From Gemmatimonadota bacterium (lineage in GTDB: Bacteria; Gemmatimonadota; Gemmatimonadetes; Gemmatimonadales; GWC2-71-9): a DNA stretch of 23,122 nt. Numbering within the stretch: the first letter of the stretch is position 1; every line of letters starts with the position of its first letter. The position numbers and the translations under genes are program-made. The stretch is taken from contig JAOTWK010000015.1 of assembly GCA_029862935.1 (NCBI GenBank), positions 1 to 23,122 on the forward strand. Direction: 5' to 3'. Below the pieces are notes generated by a model. It saw only the letters and a program-made list of their open reading frames with translations. It was not told the DNA's origin and did no database searches. This document shows positions 8,213-14,938 of the stretch, piece by piece.

Positions 8213-8227
8213 GCAACGCCTGTGCCA
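8213..8227 (-). promoter_or_regulatory. Sigma-54 (RpoN) -24/-12 promoter of the OmpA-family gene
   Basis: On the minus strand the sequence is TGGCAC-AGGCG-TTGCTT, an exact match to TGGCAC-N5-TTGCW with the required GG-N10-GC spacing. Transcription would start near 8201, leaving a leader of about 40 nt before the ATG at 8160. The flanks between 8228 and 8275 are AT-rich. A string at 8233-8245 (minus-strand TATCATAGGCTTA) is one mismatch from the IHF consensus. Confidence 0.82.
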
Positions 8228-8281
8228 TATGCTAAGCCTATGATAGGAAATGGTTTATGGGAATTCAAGGGTGGCCTGAAG

Positions 8282-8311
8282 CCGGAACGGACCGTGTCAT
8301 TCCGGGATGCC
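8282..8311. promoter_or_regulatory. Candidate enhancer (UAS) dyad upstream of the sigma-54 promoter
   Basis: CCGGAA at 8282-8287 and TTCCGG at 8300-8305 form a dyad with a 12-bp spacer, centred about 90 bp upstream of the predicted start. That is where NtrC-type activators usually bind. The right half continues as TTCCGGGATGCC, similar to the repeats at 9892-9943 (TTCTTGGGACGC). It could also be a weak hairpin after the regulator gene's stop. Binding is inferred. Confidence 0.4.
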
Positions 8312-8348
8312 GTGTTCACATTGGCATGCGGAGCGTCGCCGACCCGGG

Positions 8349-9797
8349 CTAACGGAGGCCGAACTTCTTGATCTTGCGGTACAGCGTTGTGCGGCCAATG
8401 CCCAGTTCGCGCACCACCTGGGCGACGTTGCCGTTGGTTCGGGCGAGGGCTGCCGCGATGGCATCCCGTTCGATCTCTTCCAAGGTGCGGGGTCCACCGT
8501 GCCGATCGGGTTCCGTGGTTGGCACGTCGCGGTCGACGGTCGTTTCCGATGTCTCGGCGGGTGTGCCCGCCACCGCCGACGAAGGCGCGAGCCTCGATGT
8601 GCCGTCTCGGATTCGCGCCGGCAGATGCCGAGGTTCGATGGACTTGCCGTCCGCCTCGACCGCAGCACGCTCGATCGCGTTTTGGAGTTCCCGTACGTTC
8701 CCCGGCCAGTCGTGCGCGAGCAGCGTTTCCAGGGTGTTCGGGGAGAGTTGCAGTGCCGGCCTGTTCTTATCTCGCGCGAGGTCGAGGAAATGCCGAGCGA
8801 GGAGCGGAATATCGGAGCGGCGCTCGCGAAGAGGAGGGATCGCAACGTCCATGACGGCGACGCGATAGAACAGATCTTCCCGGAACCGGCCTGCCTCCAC
8901 CTCAGCAGCCAGGTCTCGGTGCGTCGCCACGATCAGTCGGAAATCGGAGCCCACTTCAATGGAGCCGCCGACGCGCAGGAACGAGCGCTCTTGGAGCACG
9001 CGCAGCAGCTTGGCCTGAAGGCTCGGGCTCAACTCGCCAATCTCGTCGAGGAACAGGGTCCCGTTGTGTGATCGCTCGAAACAGCCTGCTCGTCGCGCGG
9101 ACGCGCCGGTGAATGCACCTCGTTCATGTCCGAACAGCTCCGACTCCTGCAGGGATTCCGGAATGGCCGCGCAGCTGAGCCCGACGAACGGCCCCTTGGA
9201 GCGTGAGCTCTGTTCGTGAAGGGCGCGCCCGACGAGTTCCTTCCCCGTGCCGCTCTCGCCGTGGATCATGACCGTGATGTCCCGCGCGGCGATCCTGTCG
9301 AGTCGTCTGAACAGCTGCTTGATAGCTGATGACTCGCCGACGATTCCCGGATAGCCTTGTCCCGCGACCTCCCGCTCGAGTTGCGCCACACGCAACGACA
9401 GGCGCGACCGCTCGACCGCGTGGGAGACCTCGGCCAGGAATTTGATCTGCTCAACTGGCTTGACGAGATAGTCGTAGGCACCGGCCTTCATGGCGCGGAC
9501 TGCCGACTCGGCACCCGTGTGAGCGGTCATGACGATGACTGGAAGAAGTGGATGGCGGGCCTTGATCCGGTCCAGAGTCTCAAACCCGTCCATCTCGGGC
9601 ATCATCAGGTCGAGACACACCACGTCGGGCAGCGAGGCCGTGAGCGCGTCCAGCCCCTCGCGACCATCATGCCGGACGTCGACGCTGAAGCCCTCACCCT
9701 CGAGCCACCGCCGCTGCAACTCGCAAAGGAGCAGGTCGTCGTCGACGATGAGAACCGCGCCGCCACTCGCCGGCGTGGTCGCGTGCCCAGCCGCCAT
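8349..9797 (-). CDS. NtrC-family sigma-54-dependent response regulator
   Basis: The 482-residue protein has the full three-domain layout. The receiver covers residues about 14-128, with acidic Asp19/Asp20, phospho-acceptor Asp63, Thr91 and Lys113. The AAA+ domain covers about 150-390, with Walker A GESGTGKE (180-187), the sigma-54-contacting GAFTGA loop (227-232), Walker B LFLDE (Asp251/Glu252) and the RFREDLFYR and WPGNVRELQN motifs. A linker rich in Ser/Thr/Pro (about 400-435) leads to a Fis-type HTH (443-482, GNVAQVVRELGIGRTTLYRKI). On phosphorylation it should oligomerise at enhancers and open sigma-54 promoters. The ATG has a GAGG just upstream. No kinase is adjacent on its strand, so the kinase at 13346-14857 is the nearest candidate partner. 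The gene upstream of which it ends carries a sigma-54 promoter. Confidence 0.96.
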   Translation of the reverse strand: MAAGHATTPASGGAVLIVDDDLLLCELQRRWLEGEGFSVDVRHDGREGLDALTASLPDVVCLDLMMPEMDGFETLDRIKARHPLLPVIVMTAHTGAESAVRAMKAGAYDYLVKPVEQIKFLAEVSHAVERSRLSLRVAQLEREVAGQGYPGIVGESSAIKQLFRRLDRIAARDITVMIHGESGTGKELVGRALHEQSSRSKGPFVGLSCAAIPESLQESELFGHERGAFTGASARRAGCFERSHNGTLFLDEIGELSPSLQAKLLRVLQERSFLRVGGSIEVGSDFRLIVATHRDLAAEVEAGRFREDLFYRVAVMDVAIPPLRERRSDIPLLARHFLDLARDKNRPALQLSPNTLETLLAHDWPGNVRELQNAIERAAVEADGKSIEPRHLPARIRDGTSRLAPSSAVAGTPAETSETTVDRDVPTTEPDRHGGPRTLEEIERDAIAAALARTNGNVAQVVRELGIGRTTLYRKIKKFGLR

Positions 9798-9891
9798 ATC
9801 ACCTCGGGTCTGTGAACCGAGCCTAATCTATTGATCCGAGGGCAGGCCGTTAGGGGACCATTTCCCCCGCGCGGCTGCGCCGCCCACGCCC

Positions 9892-9943
9892 GAATCGGGA
9901 CGCAGAAACCCATTCTTGGGACGCCCATCCCGTTCTGAGACGC
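9892..9943 (+). repeat. Three short direct repeats, candidate activator sites
   Basis: The copies are GAATCGGGACGC (9892-9903), TTCTTGGGACGC (9913-9924) and GTTCTGAGACGC (9932-9943). Their ends are 21 and 19 bp apart, about two helical turns, so all face the same side of the DNA. The block lies between the divergent regulator gene and the five-gene module, about 57-108 bp upstream of the start predicted from the sigma-54-like promoter at 9974. An inverted version of the third copy's core (GTCTCAGA) occurs at 9976-9983. Confidence 0.5.
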
Positions 9944-9973
9944 TACGAGGCCACGGAAATGGCCGAATCCGCC

Positions 9974-9988
9974 TGGTCTCAGAGTTGC
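9974..9988 (+). promoter_or_regulatory. Sigma-54-like promoter upstream of the Hpt/GTPase module
   Basis: CTGG-N8-TTGC gives the correct GG-N10-GC spacing, with TGG and TTGC intact. The CAC part of the -24 element is replaced by TCT, so the match is partial. The start would fall near 10000, 45 nt before the first GTG. The upstream phased repeats and the neighbouring NtrC-family gene raise its plausibility. Confidence 0.4.
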
Positions 9989-10019
9989 GCTAACAACGGT
10001 CGACGACCGACAACGCAAC
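9984..10019. promoter_or_regulatory. Nested inverted repeat over the predicted start region
   Basis: Inner arms CGGTCG (9997-10002) and CGACCG (10004-10009) flank a single A. Outer arms GTTGCG (9984-9989) and CGCAAC (10014-10019) surround them. The outer left arm overlaps the -12 box of the sigma-54-like promoter. It could be an operator or a hairpin at the 5' end of the transcript. Confidence 0.4.
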
Positions 10020-10044
10020 CCACAGAACCCGGAGCGAGCAGACC

Positions 10045-10368
10045 GTGAACCAGGCGGATGGACGTGACGACGCGATCGTCATCCATGTCGACCCGCGGAT
10101 GGAAGATCTCGTGTCGGCCTATCTCGAGCGTTGCCGCACTGACGTGCAGACGATTCCCAGTCTGCTGAGCGGGGACGATCTCGAGGCCATTCGGGCGCTG
10201 GGCGATCGTATGGCCGGGTCCGGAGGGGCCTATGGCTTTTCCGACGTGTCGACGCTTGGGTTCGAGATTGAGCGAGCGGCGCGGGTCAGTGATCACGCGG
10301 CGATCGGCGAGGCCGTTGCCGGGCTCGTGCGGTACCTCGAATCGGTGAAGATCGTTCGTTCGTCGTAA
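10045..10368 (+). CDS. Hpt-like domain protein lacking the phospho-accepting histidine
   Basis: The 107-residue soluble helical protein starts at a GTG with GGAG 10 nt upstream. The central segment LGDRMAGSGGAYGF (residues 52-65) matches the Hpt signature that normally reads LGHRMKGSGG.YGF. Residue 54 is Asp (codon GAT at 10204-10206) where the phosphorylated His belongs, so it probably cannot carry phosphate in a relay. The rest of the helix-bundle pattern (VDPRMEDLVSAYLERC, then EIERAAR) is intact, which argues for a retained binding role, for example docking to a receiver or kinase. It is the first gene of the module, followed after 92 nt by the coiled-coil gene. The fold assignment is by motif; the function is inferred. 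Confidence 0.72.
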   Translation: MNQADGRDDAIVIHVDPRMEDLVSAYLERCRTDVQTIPSLLSGDDLEAIRALGDRMAGSGGAYGFSDVSTLGFEIERAARVSDHAAIGEAVAGLVRYLESVKIVRSS

Positions 10369-10460
10369 GAGCGGTTCGGCTAGTGGCCTACGTCTTCTCA
10401 CCTCACGGCCGGTGTGTATCTTGGAAGGTCTGTCCACTTAACGACGAGCGGTTGAGGACC

Positions 10461-11036
10461 ATGGCCAAGAAGCTGACGCGGCAGCCGAAGAGCCGGGCTG
10501 CAGAATCCAGTGAAGACGGTGTGAATCCGGGTGCTCACCTCGAGCAGGTGCGCAACATCCTGTTCGGGGAGAACCTGCGGACCTACGAAGAGCGGCTTGC
10601 ACGGCTCGAGAAGCACTTGATGCAGGAGCACGGTGAGCTCCGGGATGCGACCGATGCACGCTTCGACGCGTTGGAGTCACACCTCCGTCAGGAGCTCGGG
10701 GCGGTCTCCACGCGACTCGAGGGCGAGGGAGTGACACGCACCGAGACACTCAAGAGTCTGACACGGGAGTTCAGAGAGACCCTCAAGACGCTCGAAAAGC
10801 GGGTCGACAAACTCGACGACGGGACGTCCAAGATGGGAACCGACCTGCGCCAGCACACGGCGGAACAGATCAAGGCGCTCTCGGTCCAACTTCGTGAGCA
10901 GTCCAACACGCTCTCGACGTTGCTCGAGAGGAAGTTCGAGGAACTCCGGACTGAAAAGGCCGACCGTATGTCCCTGGCGGCGGTCTTTGCAGAGATGGCC
11001 ACCCGTTTGTCCGACAAGAAGGATTCGTCGAAGTAG
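10461..11036 (+). CDS. Coiled-coil protein sharing an N-terminal motif with the downstream OmpA protein
   Basis: The frame is open from 10383, but the ATG at 10461 follows a GAGG and begins a lysine-rich start (MAKKLTRQPK), giving 191 residues. After a flexible first 22 residues the protein is a nearly continuous charged heptad coiled coil (about 40-185) with no membrane segment or signal peptide. Residues 26-50 follow the pattern HLxxVRxILxG...RLE. The same pattern with identical spacing occurs at residues 28-52 of the next gene's product, including Leu, Arg, Ile-Leu, Gly and Arg-Leu-Glu. This suggests a common docking or oligomerisation element. The gene ends 17 nt before the next start. 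No known family is recognised; a scaffold role in the GTPase module is inference. Confidence 0.8.
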   Translation: MAKKLTRQPKSRAAESSEDGVNPGAHLEQVRNILFGENLRTYEERLARLEKHLMQEHGELRDATDARFDALESHLRQELGAVSTRLEGEGVTRTETLKSLTREFRETLKTLEKRVDKLDDGTSKMGTDLRQHTAEQIKALSVQLREQSNTLSTLLERKFEELRTEKADRMSLAAVFAEMATRLSDKKDSSK

Positions 11037-11053
11037 GGTCAGGCCGAAGCCCC

Positions 11054-12853
11054 GTGACCGACATCTCTCCCCCCGACTCCCCTCCTGAAGGGCAGGTCCC
11101 CCATCAGGGGACGCGTGATGACGCCGCTGCCGATCAGCTCGCGCGAATCCGCGAGATCTTGGTGGGGCGCGAGCGGGAAGACATCGATCGCCTCAGGGAC
11201 CGTCTCGAGAGGCTTGGTTTCGGCGCGGAGGAAGTGAGTCAGGTTCTGCCCGAAGCCGTGACGCGCAGCGCGCGACGTGACGAGCGGCTGGGCATGGCGC
11301 TCAGTCCCACCTTGGAGACGGCGATTCGGCGGTCGGTGCGGCGTGACCCGCGCGCGATCGCCGACGCGATCTTTCCGGCCCTCGGCCCGGCGATCCGCAA
11401 GGCGATTTCCGAGGCGATGAGTGGCGTGATTCACGCACTCAATACCGCCATCGAGCACAGCGTCTCCTGGCGCGGCCTCAAGTGGCGGGTCGAAGCCATG
11501 CGTTCCGGAGTCCCCTTCGCGCAGGTCGTGTTGCGGCATACCCTCGTGTACGCCGTCGAGCAGGCGTTTCTCATTCACCGGGACACTGGGCTCGTGCTGT
11601 GTCACGCCGCTGCGGATCCGAGTGTGGGTCAAGATGCCGACGTCGTATCCGGGATGCTCACCGCCATTCGCGACTTCGTGGCCGACTCATTCGGTGAGGA
11701 AGGGGGCGGGGACCTGCGGACGTTCTCGGTTGGGCAACGTACTGTGAAGGTCGAGCAGGGTCCGCACGCGTTTGTTGCCGTCGTGATCCGTGGACATGCG
11801 CCGAACGAGTTGCACACGGTGTTGAATGAAGCGGTGGAGTCGGTGCACATGGAGTTCCTCGAGCTCCTGCAGGAGTTTGATGGTGAGACGGCACCCTTCG
11901 AGGCGGCGCATCCCATTCTGGAGAACTGCCTGCAGATGCAGGTGGCCGAGAAGAAGGGGAAGGGTGGACTGCTCTCTCCCGCGCTCGTCACCGCGCTGCT
12001 CATCGTGCTCGCGCTGCTCTCACTTTGGGCGTTCTTCGCCATTCGTACCAACCGACGTTGGGCGCGGCTGACGGACCGGCTGCAGGCTGAACCGGGACTC
12101 GTGTTGGTCGATGCCGACCGTCGGCGTGGAGACTTCTATCTCTCCGGACTCCGGGATCCGCTGGCGCGCGATCCGGCGAGCTTGATCGACGAGTCGAAAC
12201 TCGATGTCGGCGACGTGCGCGCGACCTGGGAAGGTTACCTGTCATTCGATCCTGGAATCGTGGCCGAACGGACCCGTCGTGTCCTGAACCCCCCGAACAC
12301 CGTGTCCTTCGTTATGCGTGACGGGGCGCTGCATGCTGTGGGACTAGCGCCTGAGGCGTGGATCACTGTGGCGCGCCGCGCGGCCCTGACGGTCCCCGGC
12401 GTGTCCTCGTTCGTCGATGACAGTCTAGCGTCGGTGGAACTGCAAGGACTCCGACAGCTCGCGCGCCAGGTCGAGCGGCACCGGGTCTTGTTTGGCGTCG
12501 GATCGGCAGTACTCGAGGCGTCTCAGGACTCGGTCGTGAGTGCGGTCGCGAGGCAACTCGAGGAGATGCGTGACTTGACGCTAGTCGCTGACGCTGGCGT
12601 GCGGGTGGAATTGTTGGGTCGGTCAGACACGTCCGGCTCGGAAGCTGCCAATCGTGCCCTCAGTGCTCTGCGTGCAGGCAACCTTCAGCGGGCGCTCGTC
12701 GCCCGAGGAATTCCCGTATCGTGGTTCGTGACCACCGGGCTCGCGGACGATGACCCGGTTCCTGCTGCGTCAGCCGATCTGGCACGCCTGAACCGGAGCG
12801 TCTCAATCCGAGTCACAGTGAGCACGCAGACCGCGGGGTCGCGCGAACCGTGA
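11054..12853 (+). CDS. Membrane protein with cytoplasmic roadblock/LC7-like domain and periplasmic OmpA-like domain
   Basis: The 599-residue protein starts at a GTG. Residues 28-52 carry the motif shared with the coiled-coil protein. Residues about 155-275 fit the roadblock/LC7 pattern of MglB (a hydrophobic strand ending FLIHRDTGLVL, a helix VSGMLTAIRDFVADSF, strands VKVEQG and FVAVVIRG, then a closing helix). One transmembrane helix spans about 306-330. Residues about 335-470 look like a BON-like or lineage-specific periplasmic region (LRDPLARDP, then a WEGYLSFDP segment). Residues about 475-590 are OmpA-like, with Asp525 and Arg540 at the 15-residue spacing of peptidoglycan-binding OmpA domains. 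There is no signal peptide, so the N terminus is cytoplasmic. Roadblock proteins regulate Ras-like GTPases, and the next gene, overlapping by 4 bp, encodes one. Domain calls are by motif only. Confidence 0.85.
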   Translation: MTDISPPDSPPEGQVPHQGTRDDAAADQLARIREILVGREREDIDRLRDRLERLGFGAEEVSQVLPEAVTRSARRDERLGMALSPTLETAIRRSVRRDPRAIADAIFPALGPAIRKAISEAMSGVIHALNTAIEHSVSWRGLKWRVEAMRSGVPFAQVVLRHTLVYAVEQAFLIHRDTGLVLCHAAADPSVGQDADVVSGMLTAIRDFVADSFGEEGGGDLRTFSVGQRTVKVEQGPHAFVAVVIRGHAPNELHTVLNEAVESVHMEFLELLQEFDGETAPFEAAHPILENCLQMQVAEKKGKGGLLSPALVTALLIVLALLSLWAFFAIRTNRRWARLTDRLQAEPGLVLVDADRRRGDFYLSGLRDPLARDPASLIDESKLDVGDVRATWEGYLSFDPGIVAERTRRVLNPPNTVSFVMRDGALHAVGLAPEAWITVARRAALTVPGVSSFVDDSLASVELQGLRQLARQVERHRVLFGVGSAVLEASQDSVVSAVARQLEEMRDLTLVADAGVRVELLGRSDTSGSEAANRALSALRAGNLQRALVARGIPVSWFVTTGLADDDPVPAASADLARLNRSVSIRVTVSTQTAGSREP

Positions 12854-13353
12854 TTCAGAAGAAGGTCTGTATGCTCGGGGCGTTCGCGACGGGCAAGACG
12901 AGTCTGGTGCGTCAGTTCGTGCACAGTCTGTTCGACGAGCGGTATCACACGACCGTCGGCGTCAAGATCGATCGGAAGGAAGTCCGAGTCGGTGACGTCG
13001 ACGTCAACGTGCTGCTCTGGGATCTAGCCGGCGAGGACGACTTCCAGTCGGTCCAGCCCATGTATCTGCGGGGGGCCTCAGCTCTCGTCTTCGTGGTGGA
13101 CGGCACCAGGGCATCGACGCTGGAGAAAGCCCGTTCGCTGTTTGAGTTGGCCGAAACGGTAGTGGGGACCGTCCCCTCGGTCGTCGCGCTCAACAAGTCC
13201 GACCTGACGATCGACTGGGAGCTTTCCGGATCGGAGACCGCCGAGTTGACGTCCGCGGAGCGCAAGGTGTTGAAGACGAGTGCCAAGACCGGCCTAGGCG
13301 TTCAGGACATGTTCCACTGGTTGGCTGAGGCGATGGTCACACGACATGAGTGA
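12850..13353 (+). CDS. Ras/Rab-like small GTPase
   Basis: The 167-residue protein is a single G domain whose motifs fall at almost Ras numbering. G1 is GAFATGKTS (10-18), G2 is Thr35 in YHTTVG, G3 is WDLAGED (Asp58, Gly61), G4 is NKSD (115-118) and G5 is SAK (144-146). It should cycle between GTP and GDP forms in the cytoplasm. Position 12 is Phe and position 13 Ala instead of the Ras glycines, and the residue after the G3 glycine is Glu rather than Gln, so intrinsic and stimulated hydrolysis may differ from Ras. There is no lipidation signal at the C terminus, so membrane recruitment would depend on a partner, most simply the roadblock-OmpA protein. It starts at a GTG overlapping the previous stop (GTGA) and overlaps the kinase gene by 8 bp, so all three are probably translationally coupled. 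Confidence 0.95.
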   Translation: MIQKKVCMLGAFATGKTSLVRQFVHSLFDERYHTTVGVKIDRKEVRVGDVDVNVLLWDLAGEDDFQSVQPMYLRGASALVFVVDGTRASTLEKARSLFELAETVVGTVPSVVALNKSDLTIDWELSGSETAELTSAERKVLKTSAKTGLGVQDMFHWLAEAMVTRHE

Positions 13354-14857
13354 CCTCCCGGCTCCGGTCCTCTCTTTTCTTCAAGCGGAGGTTTTGCGCG
13401 AGCGGGCTCCGGCCTTTCTTCTGCTCGATGACGATGCGCGGCTTGTCGACTGGGGAGGACCGCTAGACACCTACGGGATCGTGGGTCTCGAACGCGGCAC
13501 GCCGGCAGCAGAGCAAGTGCCATTCCTGCTCGGCCTGGTGCCGACGACAGCACCGCAGGAACTCCCCCGTGTCGAGCCAACGGGTGGGAACGCTGCCGAC
13601 GTACACACTTTTCGGTCAGACGCAGGCACGTGGGTGGTCCTGCGCAATGCGACCTGGACGGTCCAACACGAACGGGAGCTGCAGCAGAGCCGCAACGCGC
13701 TCACGTTGCTCGAAGAACGCAACAAGAGGGATGGGGCGGCGACGTTGGCGACCGGCCGGGTGATCGCGGCAGAAGTGCTCGGCGCACTGGGGGTCGCGGT
13801 ACTGGAATACCGGTCGGCTGACGGGTTCCGCCTCATCGGCACGCCGCCGGTCTGGTTTTTCGCGCTGTGGCCCGAAGCGATGGAGTCACCGGACGATGTT
13901 CGGCTCGAGGTGCCGTCGCCGTTCCTGGCGAACTTCCTGCTCGACGCCCATGAGAGCTGGAAGCTTGGTTGCGATCAGCGGTCGGGGATTTGGACCGAGG
14001 TCGACGGTGCTGGTCGCGAGTGGCAGCTTGAGGCGACCGCTCGCTCGATCGGTGGGCGCCAGCTCTTGACCATTGCCGAGGTGGGTACTCGCGTCCTCGA
14101 GAAGCAGGACCTGCTGCAACGTGCTCGCGAGCATGCCCTGGGTCATCAGCGTCTCCTCAAGGATATCGAGAAGAAAGACGTCTTGCTCCATTGGATCGTC
14201 CACGATCTCCGCACGCCGATGGTGTCCGCGCACGCAGCGCTCCAGCTGCTGGCAACGGAGGATCTGCCGGAGCAGGCGCAACGTACTCTGGCAGTCGGGC
14301 GCACCGAGCTCGAGCGGCAGGATCTGTTGATCCGCTCGATCCTCGACGTCTTTGCTGCGGATCTTCATGCGCTCGATACACTCGCGGCTGACGCTCCACC
14401 CGCCGACGTGCTGGAGTGCGGGCGGGAGGTCGTGAACGGCTTTGCCCCCGCGTTTGGGCTGCGGGAGGTCAAGTTGACCGTCGACGCGCCTGGCGCACCG
14501 GCCGGCACGTGGAGTGTGCACGCCGACGAGTCGCGGCTCGCCCGCGTGTTCGCGAACCTCCTCGATAATGCGCTGCGACATTCCAAGCCGGCGACCCGGG
14601 TGCGGGTGGCCTTCTCCCGAGAGTCGGACACTGTGGTCGTGCGTGTCGAGGATCAGGGCGCGGGGGTGTCCGAGGAATTCGTGCCGCACTTGTTCGACCG
14701 GTTCTCAAAGGCCGGTAGGGAGGGGAAGACCGGTTTGGGACTCCATTATTGTCGGATCACGATCGAGAGTTGGGGCGGACGCATCGGCTATGAGCCGTGC
14801 CGCGGCGGTGGCTCCTGTTTCTGGTTCCGGATTCCTGCGGAACGAACGCGTGATTGA
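13346..14857 (+). CDS. Soluble PAS-type sensor histidine kinase
   Basis: The 503-residue protein has no transmembrane helix or signal peptide. Two PAS-like regions are likely (about 15-110, with FLLLDDDARLVDWGG, and about 140-245), followed by a coiled coil (250-280). The dimerisation/phosphoacceptor domain has the H box HDLRTP with His286. The catalytic domain carries the N box (NLLDNA, Asn404/Asn408), G1 DQGAG (436-440), F box LFDRFS (449-454) and G2 GKTGLGL (460-466). It autophosphorylates on His286. No receiver domain is fused and no response regulator follows, so the divergent NtrC-family protein is the nearest candidate target. Coupling to the upstream GTPase gene (8-bp overlap) suggests that the GTPase controls the kinase or the reverse. 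A hairpin terminator closes the operon. Confidence 0.94.
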   Translation: MSDLPAPVLSFLQAEVLRERAPAFLLLDDDARLVDWGGPLDTYGIVGLERGTPAAEQVPFLLGLVPTTAPQELPRVEPTGGNAADVHTFRSDAGTWVVLRNATWTVQHERELQQSRNALTLLEERNKRDGAATLATGRVIAAEVLGALGVAVLEYRSADGFRLIGTPPVWFFALWPEAMESPDDVRLEVPSPFLANFLLDAHESWKLGCDQRSGIWTEVDGAGREWQLEATARSIGGRQLLTIAEVGTRVLEKQDLLQRAREHALGHQRLLKDIEKKDVLLHWIVHDLRTPMVSAHAALQLLATEDLPEQAQRTLAVGRTELERQDLLIRSILDVFAADLHALDTLAADAPPADVLECGREVVNGFAPAFGLREVKLTVDAPGAPAGTWSVHADESRLARVFANLLDNALRHSKPATRVRVAFSRESDTVVVRVEDQGAGVSEEFVPHLFDRFSKAGREGKTGLGLHYCRITIESWGGRIGYEPCRGGGSCFWFRIPAERTRD

Positions 14858-14880
14858 CTCATTGCAGGGCTGTCGGAAAT

Positions 14881-14910
14881 GAGAACGGGGCCCTGCGGGG
14901 CCCCGTTCTC
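14881..14910. terminator. Bidirectional hairpin terminator after the kinase gene
   Basis: A perfect 13-bp stem (14881-14893 with 14898-14910) closes a TGCG tetraloop, with GAGAACGG at one end and CCGTTCTC at the other. It lies between the convergent kinase and lipoprotein genes. There is only a short T-rich flank, so efficiency on either strand is inferred. Confidence 0.85.
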
Positions 14911-14938
14911 CTTCACCAACAGCCTCGCTGCGAGCGCC

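Noticed and set aside
9871..9883. GCGGC-TGC-GCCGC hairpin between the regulator gene and the module
   Set aside because: A 5-bp GC stem is common by chance in DNA of this composition and has no T-run or conserved position.
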